From assembly GCA_016213105.1 (NCBI GenBank), contig JACRBN010000010.1, forward strand, positions 145,681-209,680: a stretch of DNA of 64,000 nt, read 5' to 3'. The notes below the pieces were generated by a model. It was not told where the DNA came from, made no database searches, and was given only the letters and a program-made list of their open reading frames with translations. Position numbers and translations under genes: made by a program. Origin of the DNA: Chloroflexota bacterium. Lineage in GTDB: Bacteria; Chloroflexota; Anaerolineae; Anaerolineales; Villigracilaceae. Positions within the stretch are counted from its first letter, which is position 1, and every line of letters starts with the position of its first letter. Shown piece by piece: positions 8,441 to 16,735 of this stretch.

Positions 8441-9424
8441 ATGGATATGCAATATCGCCGTCTTGGGCGCGCAGGCATCAAGGTCAGCGTGTTATCGTTT
8501 GGATCGTGGGTCACCTTCCATACCCAGGCCGCTGTCGACTCGGCAGTGCTGATGATGAAAGCCGCCTATGACGCGGGCGTCAATTTCTTCGACAACGCCG
8601 AAGTGTACGCGGGCGGACGCTCGGAGGAGGTCATGGGCGCGGCGCTGAAGGAACTCGGCTGGCGGCGCGGCAGTTACCTGATCTCGACCAAGATATTCTG
8701 GGGCTTGCACAACGGCCCCAATGAGCGCAACACGCTCAACCGCAAGCGCCTGCTCGAAGGCATCGATGGTTCGCTCAAGCGCTTCGGCATGGACTACGTG
8801 GACATCATCTACTGCCATCGCGCCGACCCTGAGACGCCCATCGAGGAAACCGCGCGGGCCATGCAGGACATCGTTCAGTCGGGCCGCGCCATCTACTGGG
8901 GCGTCTCCGAGTGGAGCGCGGACGAGATCCGCGCGGCGTGGAACATCTGCGACAAGTACGGCTGGCACAAGCCCGTCACCGAACAGCCGCAGTACAACCT
9001 GTTGCACCGCGAGCGCGTGGAGAAGGAATATGCCCGCCTGTACGAGGACATCGGCCTCGGCACCACCATCTGGAGTCCGCTGGCTTCGGGCCTGCTGACA
9101 GGCAAATACCAGAAGGGCATCCCCGCCGACAGCCGCGGCGCGCTCAAAGGCTACGAATGGCTGTGCAATGCCCTGACCGACAAGGAACGCCTGGCCGTCG
9201 TGGACAAACTCGGCGCGCTCGCAAAGGAACTGGACTGCTCACTGGCGCAGTTCGCCATTGCCTGGTGCGCGAAGAATCCGAACGTCAGCACGGTCATCAC
9301 AGGCGCCAGCCGCGTGGAACAAGTCCACGAGAACATGAAGGCGCTGGAAGTCCTGCCGAAACTGACGGGGGATGTGATGAAACGGGTGAATGAGATCGTT
9401 GGGAAGTCAGAAGAAGAAGAGTAG
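8441..9424 (+). CDS. Aldo/keto reductase, Kv-beta-like
   Basis: NADPH-dependent oxidoreductase with a TIM-barrel fold, cytoplasmic. AAGGAG at 8429-8434 supports the start. The catalytic tetrad is visible: Asp in FFDNAEVY (with the Tyr), Lys in STKIFWG and His in [10 protein letters not shown]. The C-terminal [13 protein letters not shown] segment is the usual dinucleotide-phosphate binding region. Length (327) and sequence are closest to the voltage-gated potassium channel beta-subunit branch, also represented by bacterial YghZ-type reductases of methylglyoxal and related aldehydes. It appears monocistronic, followed by a strong terminator. Confidence 0.9.
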   Translation: MDMQYRRLGRAGIKVSVLSFGSWVTFHTQAAVDSAVLMMKAAYDAGVNFFDNAEVYAGGRSEEVMGAALKELGWRRGSYLISTKIFWGLHNGPNERNTLNRKRLLEGIDGSLKRFGMDYVDIIYCHRADPETPIEETARAMQDIVQSGRAIYWGVSEWSADEIRAAWNICDKYGWHKPVTEQPQYNLLHRERVEKEYARLYEDIGLGTTIWSPLASGLLTGKYQKGIPADSRGALKGYEWLCNALTDKERLAVVDKLGALAKELDCSLAQFAIAWCAKNPNVSTVITGASRVEQVHENMKALEVLPKLTGDVMKRVNEIVGKSEEEE

Positions 9425-9431
9425 AACCAAA

Positions 9432-9469
9432 AGAGACAGTCACCTGCGAGGCGACTGTCTCTTTTTTTT
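9432..9469 (+). terminator. Rho-independent terminator after the aldo/keto reductase
   Basis: AGAGACAGTC (9432-9441) pairs perfectly with GACTGTCTCT (9453-9462), followed by eight Ts. It is a canonical terminator eight bases after the stop codon. Confidence 0.92.
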
Positions 9470-9506
9470 ACATAAAGTGCGCTGCCTTCTTTGGTAGTGG
9501 TCCAAT

Positions 9507-10762
9507 ATCAGTAGTTCACGAAAAGGCATGAACATGGTTTACCTGGTTCCGGCCAAGGAGACCAAAAAGTCATGTTCAAACCCATCATTAAAAATAACCG
9601 AATTACGCTATCTCAACAAGTGTTGAATGCCTTGATTTACATTATGCGTCGATACTTGCCGCTTGTTCTCTGCAATACACGAATTACAGCGGATGACATC
9701 ATTGCCGTGTTGGGTTATGCCAGCACAAATCGCACCAGCCTTGACGCTGCGTGCCAGGAGTTGCGGGACACGCCGTCAGCCAATCGTTTGCGCGAGGTGC
9801 TGGCACAAGTACTGCCAGATCGTGCCAAATTACAACAGGAGCTTAATCGCATCTTACGGGCACAAACGCCAGACTTTGTCAAAAGAGGAAAGCGCTCGTA
9901 CTACATTGCCATCGACTTGACCTTGATTCCGTATCACGGTGAATGTTATGCCGATGAAAAAGAAATTGTGCGCAGTCAAGCCAAGTCGGGCACAACCCAT
10001 TTTCACGGCTGAAAGCGCAACGGTGTCGATAGTACACAACAACCAACGCTATGTTCTGGCATTGCGCTTCGTCGAAAAAGGCGAAAGCATGGACACGATC
10101 GTAAAATGGCTGTTGCAGCGGCTAAAATCTATGGGAGTCTCCATTCCCTCTGCCTACTTGGACAAAGGGTTTTGCTCCGTACCGGTTCTCAAGACATTGA
10201 AGAGACGAAAAATCAGATACATCATCCCGATCCGAGTGCGTGGCAAATCCGGCGGCGTTCGTGCCTTGTTTCAAAGGCGCGCCAGTTACCGAACCACTTA
10301 TACATTCAATAGTCCAAAGCATGGTCGCCTGGAGGTGGAAGCCGTTGCGACCAAGAAGTATTACAAAGGACGTTATAAACGCAAAGGTGCGCGCTGGTTT
10401 GCCTATGCGGTTGGCGGGTTGTCAAAGTCCGTTGAGCCGCATCAAGTTTTTAAGATGTATCGGCAACGCTTTGGTATTGAAACCAGTTATCGTCAAATGA
10501 ACCAGGTACGCGCTCGAACCACCTCTCAAAATCCAGTGATCTGTTTACTGTTGGTTGGCTTGGCATTCGTGATCTTCAATCTGTACATTGCCTGTCGAGA
10601 GCATCTCGCCGCCGTCTTAAAAAATCCTGTCAAGCCAATTTCCAAATACTGGTTGACCTTGCGTCGCTTAGCGCATATGATGTCTCTCGCAATTCAAGAT
10701 TTGTTCGGCTTGGCTGATGTCATTCTACCCATGCTTATTTACCACTTTCGTGATCTACTGAT
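9507..10762 (+). mobile_element. ISH3/IS4-like insertion sequence, decayed
   Basis: About 1.26 kb bounded by imperfect terminal inverted repeats: ATCAGTAGTTCACGAAA at 9507-9523 and its inverse copy ending at 10762 (16 of 17 positions match). It contains one transposase gene broken by a frameshift. No flanking target duplication is visible (CCAAT on the left, TATGC on the right), so one flank was probably deleted or recombined after insertion. Left of it lies only a terminator; right of it lies an HsdR remnant. The family name rests on recognisable transposase motifs and was not checked by a database search. Confidence 0.8.
9572..10762 (+). pseudogene. Frameshifted ISH3-like DDE transposase
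   Basis: The first frame (9572-10012) encodes the N-terminal part with TADDIIAVLGYASTNRTSL and the first catalytic Asp region YIAIDLTLIPYHGE, and ends in a stop just after THFHG. The second frame continues with SIVHNNQRYVLALRF, a second Asp in YLDKGF, and the Glu region RFGIETSYRQMNQVR. Removing four bases (GAAA near 10012) would restore one continuous protein, so a net +1 frameshift most likely inactivated it. Because the right end of the element has no stop codon in this frame, translation would continue into flanking DNA. AAGGAG sits upstream of the 9572 start. Confidence 0.82.
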
Positions 10763-11111
10763 TATGCAATCGCTGATCAACGCCGAAAAAAGTGATTTGT
10801 TCGACGTGCTGGAATATATCTATAACAGCGACTTTGAACCTATCACACGCGAGCTTCGCGTTGCAAAAGCGCAATCCAAAATCTTCTCGGCTTTGAGCGT
10901 CGAGCAAAAGGGATTCGTGGAATTCGTGCTCTCCAAATACATCGAGACCGGCGTCGAAGAACTCGATCAGGAAAAACTACCCCACCTGCTCGTGCTCAAA
11001 TACAAAGCCATCGAAGACGCCAAGGAAATCCTTGGCAGCGTGGAAAACATCCGCGCTATGTTCATCAACTTTCAAGGATACTTGTATGAACAACACGCAG
11101 CGGCCGCATAA
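10763..11111 (+). pseudogene. C-terminal remnant of a type I restriction enzyme R subunit (HsdR, EcoEI-like)
   Basis: The 115 residues after the element end, beginning MQSLINAEKSDLFDVLEYI, match the C-terminal domain of EcoEI-type HsdR proteins (motifs SVEQKGFVEFVLSKYI, GVEELDQEKLP and AMFINFQGYLYE). No helicase, nuclease or upstream HsdR sequence is present, and no hsdM or hsdS gene is seen. The fragment is in frame with the transposase, giving a chimeric open frame. It appears to be what remains of a lost restriction locus after insertion and deletion. It is unlikely to act as a restriction enzyme. Confidence 0.82.
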
Positions 11112-11113
11112 CG

Positions 11114-11119
11114 TATAAT
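11114..11119 (+). promoter_or_regulatory. -10 box placed for a leaderless transcript of the propeller gene
   Basis: TATAAT ends seven bases before the ATG at 11127, so transcription would start at or next to the start codon. No Shine-Dalgarno sequence is seen, and no good -35 box was found. Confidence 0.5.
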
Positions 11120-11126
11120 TCATCCT

Positions 11127-12167
11127 ATGGCGAATGGCGCAGCGTTTTCTTTGAGGTTAAAGACACACCTCTACGATCCCAATGGGTGGGGTCCGGCCCC
11201 CAAGGATTTTTCGATTTCACCGGATGGGCACTTGATTGCCGTCAAAGCATCCAAAAATGGTGAAAACATTTTTGTGTATGATACGAAGGCAAATTTAATA
11301 GCTTCGTTCGAAAGCCCGCACGAGATTGAACGTGGCATCACTTTCTGGCCGGATGGCTATCACCTGCTGGTTTCGGCCCCAGGCAACGACACCCCCTACG
11401 GTACGGAAAGGTTGATCGTATGGGAATTGGGTCAGAGCAATTCTTTCGCTGAAGTGCCCTATTTTGTCCCCGCGAAAGGGCTCAGGCCTGTATCCTCTCG
11501 AAATCAATTTGCAATAGTGATCGGCGGTAATAAAATTTTCTGTTTGAACGGGAACGTTTCATCCACGCGGGAAATTGAGCCAGGCAATGTTTTTTATTCG
11601 CAGGCTCAATTTTCTCCCAATGGAAAATTCATTGGCTTATATGGACTGTATGGGCCTCCAAATGGGAGCGTCCTGTCTCTTCCACATAATTCTGAATGGC
11701 ATAAAAATACCCTGCAAACCCTATGGAAAGGCGCTGAAAGCTTTCTCTGTTTTACACATGACGATCAAGGCTTTATCACGGCCGGCCCTTCCCATTTTTA
11801 CATTCGGGAGCTGGATGATCCGCAAAAATTTAAAGAACAGGATCATGCCCTGAATGCGTCCACGGGGAATGTCTCCCCGGATGGGCAGCTTCTTGTATTT
11901 GGCGGTCACGAAGGCGCCATTTCCCTCTTTGGCAGGCAGGGACAGGCTTATCAATTAATTCAAAAAATTCCCGCCGCGCATAACGACAAGATTGAAACGA
12001 TTAGGTTCTCCAGCGATTCTAATGAAATCATTTCAGCCGATAAAAACGAAATAAAAATCTGGCAATTGGAAAGAAACCCGCAGCCTGCGGTTGTCAATAC
12101 AGTCCATGTAAATGGCAGCGTAAGTGGAAATGTTATTGTTGGAAACGAAAATAAAATCTCAAAATAA
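11127..12167 (+). CDS. WD40/beta-propeller-like protein
   Basis: Predicted beta-propeller of 346 residues without signal peptide. Repeated blade-like units carry SPDGHLIAV (near 31), WPDGYHLLV, SPNGKFIGL, SPDGQLLVF and the last blade FSSDSNEIISADKNEIKIW, typical of WD40-like or PD40 repeats. The C-terminus after the propeller (VHVNGSVSGNVIVGNENKIS) resembles the short tail of GN[I/V][I/V]xGN type seen on signalling and NACHT-associated proteins. It is slightly AT-richer than its neighbours and follows the IS/HsdR scar, so transfer with that locus is possible. A scaffold role is inferred; no catalytic motif is visible. Confidence 0.7.
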   Translation: MANGAAFSLRLKTHLYDPNGWGPAPKDFSISPDGHLIAVKASKNGENIFVYDTKANLIASFESPHEIERGITFWPDGYHLLVSAPGNDTPYGTERLIVWELGQSNSFAEVPYFVPAKGLRPVSSRNQFAIVIGGNKIFCLNGNVSSTREIEPGNVFYSQAQFSPNGKFIGLYGLYGPPNGSVLSLPHNSEWHKNTLQTLWKGAESFLCFTHDDQGFITAGPSHFYIRELDDPQKFKEQDHALNASTGNVSPDGQLLVFGGHEGAISLFGRQGQAYQLIQKIPAAHNDKIETIRFSSDSNEIISADKNEIKIWQLERNPQPAVVNTVHVNGSVSGNVIVGNENKISK

Positions 12168-12183
12168 TCAGGAGCCAACCCCC

Positions 12184-15081
12184 ATGACCTTTACCCTCCT
12201 CCAGGAACGTGATATCCCCGAGATCAACTCGAAAGCCAAGCTCTACGTCCATGAGCAGACGGGCGCGCGGCTGATCTCCGTGGCCAACAGCGACGAGAAC
12301 AAGGCCTTCGGCATCACCTTCCGCACGCCGCCGGCCTCGTCGAATGGCATCGCCCACATCATGGAACACTCCGTGCTGTGCGGCTCGCGCAAATATCCTG
12401 CCAAGGAACCCTTCATCGAGCTGGCCAAGAGTTCGCTTAATACCTTCCTGAACGCGATGACCTATCCCGACAAGACCACCTATCCCGTGGCCAGCACCAA
12501 CCTCAAGGACTTCTACAACCTGATCGACGTCTACCTCGACGCCGTCTTTTATCCGCTCATCCCCGAGCGCACCCTGCAGCAGGAAGGCTGGCACTACGAG
12601 ATCGAATCGCCCGACGCGCCGCTCACCTTCAAGGGTGTGGTCTTCAACGAGATGAAGGGCAACTACTCCTCGCCCGACGGTCTGCTCGGCGAGTACAGCC
12701 AGCACTCGGTCTTCCCCGACATGCTCTACAGCCTAGACGCGGGCGGCGACCCGCTGGTCATCCCCGACCTGACCTACGCAGAGTTCAAGCATTTCCACCA
12801 GACCTATTATCACCCGTCCAACGCCTACATCTGGTTCTACGGCGACGACCCCGAAGAGGAACGTTTCCGCATTCTCGAAGACTGGCTCAAGGACTTCGAC
12901 AAGCAGGATCCCCAATCCGCGATTCCGCTGCAGGGCCGCTTCGACGCCCCGCGCCACGAGGTTCATCACTACGACTCGGGCGAGACGGAGGATCCCAAGA
13001 GCTACGTCAACCTCAACTGGATGCTGGATGAAATCCCCGACCCCGAGGCCTCACTCGGGTTGGGCATCCTCTCGCACATCCTGACGGGTACGCCCGCCTC
13101 CCCGCTGCGCAAGGCCCTGATGGACTCGGGCCTGGGCGAAGACCTGACGGGCGGCGGCATGGACAGCGACTTCCGCCAGATGAAATACTCGGTCGGCATG
13201 AAGGGCGTGCTGTCTGAAAACACCGCCAAAGTGGAGGACTTGATCCTCGCAACGCTGACGGGGCTCACGTCGGGTATCGACACCGATACCATCGCCGCCT
13301 CGCTCAACACCATCGAGTTTCACCTGCGCGAGCAGAACACGGGCCGCTTCCCGCGCGGGCTGTCGCTCATGCTCGGCGCGCTGACCGCCTGGATCTATGA
13401 CCGCGATCCGCTCGAAGAACTGGCCTTCGAGGCTCCGCTGACTTCGATCAAGGAACGCATTGCAAAGGGCGAGAAATATTTTGAAGGCCTGATCCAGAAA
13501 TACCTGATTGATAATCTGCACCGTGCGACGGTCGTCCTGGAACCCGATCCCAACGTCAACAAGCAGCGTGACGAGGTCGAAAAGGAACGTCTCGCGCAGG
13601 CCAGGGCCGCCATGAGCCAGGCCGAGATCGAAAAGGTCATCGCCGACGTGGCCGAACTCAAGCATCATCAGGAAACCCCCGACACCCCCGAGGCGCTGGC
13701 CAGCATCCCCTCACTCTCGCTGGACAACCTTGATAAAAAGATCAAAACCATTCCCATCGAAGTTTCGAAGCTGGAGGGCGCACAACTCTTCACCCATGAC
13801 CTGTTCACCAACGGCATCGCCTACCTCGACCTGGGCTTCGACCTGCACAGCGTCCCGCAGGACCTGCTGCCCTTCGTTGGCCTCTTCGGCCGCACCCTGC
13901 TCGAATTCGGCACCGAAAAGGAAGACTTCGTCAAGCTCACCCAGCGTATCGGGCGCAGCACGGGCGGCATCCACAGCGGCACCATCACGTCCACCATTCG
14001 CGAGAGCAGCCAGTCCGCCCTGTGGTTCATGCTGCGGGGCAAGGCCGTCGTCTCGCAGGTGCCCGAACTGCTGGCCATCCTCAAGGATGTGCTGCTGACC
14101 GCCAAACTCGACAACCCCGAGCGCTTCAAGCAGATCGTGCTCGAAGAAAAGGCGGGCTCCGAATCGGGCCTCATCCCGGGCGGCCACGCCGTTGTCCACG
14201 GACGCCTGCGCTCCCGCTTCAACGAAGCCGATTGGGTCAGCGAGCAGATCAACGGACTCGAAAACCTCTTCTTCCTGCGTCAGTTGGCCGAGGAGATGGA
14301 AAAGGACTGGGCGGGGGTGCTTGCCAAACTCGAGTCCCTGCGCAAGCTGCTCATCAACCGCTCGGCCATGCTGATCAATCTCACACTGGATGAAGCCAAC
14401 TGGAAGCGGGTCCAGCCCCAACTGGCAGATTTCACCAAATCGCTGCCAGCCGCTCCATTCACCCCCCAGCGCTGGGACCGAAAGCCTGTTTCCGTTAACG
14501 AGGGCCTGACCATCCCCGCCCAGGTCAACTACGTGGGCAAGGGCGCGAACCTCTACGCCCAGGGCTACGAACCCGACGGCTCGATCCACGTCATCGGCAA
14601 ATACATCGGCACCACCTGGCTGTGGGACAAGGTGCGCGTGCAGGGCGGCGCGTATGGCGGCTTTAGCGTCTTCGACCAGAACTCGGGCGTGTTCGATTAT
14701 CTCTCCTACCGCGACCCGAACGTGCTGGCCACGCTCAATAACTATGACAACACCGTCCAATTCCTGCGCGACCTCGACCTGAGCCAATCCGAGTTGAAGA
14801 AGTCCATCATCGGCACCATCGGCGACTTCGACGCCTACCTGCTGCCCGACGCCAAAGGCTACCAGTCCATGGTGCGCCACCTGACCCATTACACCGACGA
14901 AGCCCGCCAGCACATCCGTGACGAGGTTCTCGGCACCAGCGTCCAGGACTTCAAACAATTCGCGAACGTGCTCCAGCGCGTCGCCGAACACGGCGAAGTC
15001 GTTGTGCTCGGCTCGGCGGAGGCAATTAATAAGGCCAATGCGGAGAAGGGTCAATTCCTGGAAGTGAAGAAGGTGCTGTGA
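12184..15081 (+). CDS. M16C zinc peptidase, presequence protease (PreP)-like
   Basis: Large clamshell metalloprotease of 965 residues that degrades short peptides. AGGAG (12171-12175) supports the start at 12184 rather than an upstream in-frame ATG at 12124. The inverted zinc motif HIMEH lies at about residues 59-63 with the surrounding HSVLCGSRKYP, and the distal Glu is in VVFNEMKGNYSSP near 156-168. The order of four M16 domains and an M16C-associated region in the middle fits the PreP/falcilysin branch. No signal peptide is visible, so it is probably cytoplasmic. Its stop codon runs straight into a GC-rich hairpin. Confidence 0.92.
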   Translation: MTFTLLQERDIPEINSKAKLYVHEQTGARLISVANSDENKAFGITFRTPPASSNGIAHIMEHSVLCGSRKYPAKEPFIELAKSSLNTFLNAMTYPDKTTYPVASTNLKDFYNLIDVYLDAVFYPLIPERTLQQEGWHYEIESPDAPLTFKGVVFNEMKGNYSSPDGLLGEYSQHSVFPDMLYSLDAGGDPLVIPDLTYAEFKHFHQTYYHPSNAYIWFYGDDPEEERFRILEDWLKDFDKQDPQSAIPLQGRFDAPRHEVHHYDSGETEDPKSYVNLNWMLDEIPDPEASLGLGILSHILTGTPASPLRKALMDSGLGEDLTGGGMDSDFRQMKYSVGMKGVLSENTAKVEDLILATLTGLTSGIDTDTIAASLNTIEFHLREQNTGRFPRGLSLMLGALTAWIYDRDPLEELAFEAPLTSIKERIAKGEKYFEGLIQKYLIDNLHRATVVLEPDPNVNKQRDEVEKERLAQARAAMSQAEIEKVIADVAELKHHQETPDTPEALASIPSLSLDNLDKKIKTIPIEVSKLEGAQLFTHDLFTNGIAYLDLGFDLHSVPQDLLPFVGLFGRTLLEFGTEKEDFVKLTQRIGRSTGGIHSGTITSTIRESSQSALWFMLRGKAVVSQVPELLAILKDVLLTAKLDNPERFKQIVLEEKAGSESGLIPGGHAVVHGRLRSRFNEADWVSEQINGLENLFFLRQLAEEMEKDWAGVLAKLESLRKLLINRSAMLINLTLDEANWKRVQPQLADFTKSLPAAPFTPQRWDRKPVSVNEGLTIPAQVNYVGKGANLYAQGYEPDGSIHVIGKYIGTTWLWDKVRVQGGAYGGFSVFDQNSGVFDYLSYRDPNVLATLNNYDNTVQFLRDLDLSQSELKKSIIGTIGDFDAYLLPDAKGYQSMVRHLTHYTDEARQHIRDEVLGTSVQDFKQFANVLQRVAEHGEVVVLGSAEAINKANAEKGQFLEVKKVL

Positions 15082-15108
15082 CCCCCTCCCTGCCGAAGGC
15101 GGAGGGGG
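15082..15108 (+). terminator. GC-rich hairpin after the M16C protease gene
   Basis: CCCCCTCC (15082-15089) pairs with GGAGGGGG (15101-15108), with an inner GCC/GGC pair. A short run of Ts (CTCTTTT) follows a few bases later. It is likely a weak terminator. Confidence 0.55.
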
Positions 15109-15134
15109 CCGCTCTTTTGGCTTTGTTGCTGAGG

Positions 15135-15140
15135 TACACT
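15135..15140 (+). promoter_or_regulatory. -10 box placed for a leaderless transcript of the AbrB-like gene
   Basis: TACACT lies six bases before the ATG at 15147 and no ribosome-binding sequence is present. The arrangement repeats that at 11114, 40154 and 48562. Confidence 0.45.
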
Positions 15141-15146
15141 GAAAAA

Positions 15147-16710
<1,564 letters not shown>

Positions 16711-16735
16711 ACTCAATGCGCTACAAGGAGTTTCC

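Noticed and set aside
13711..15054. 447-codon open frame on the - strand opposite the M16C protease
   Set aside because: Antisense shadow of the protease with a biased composition.
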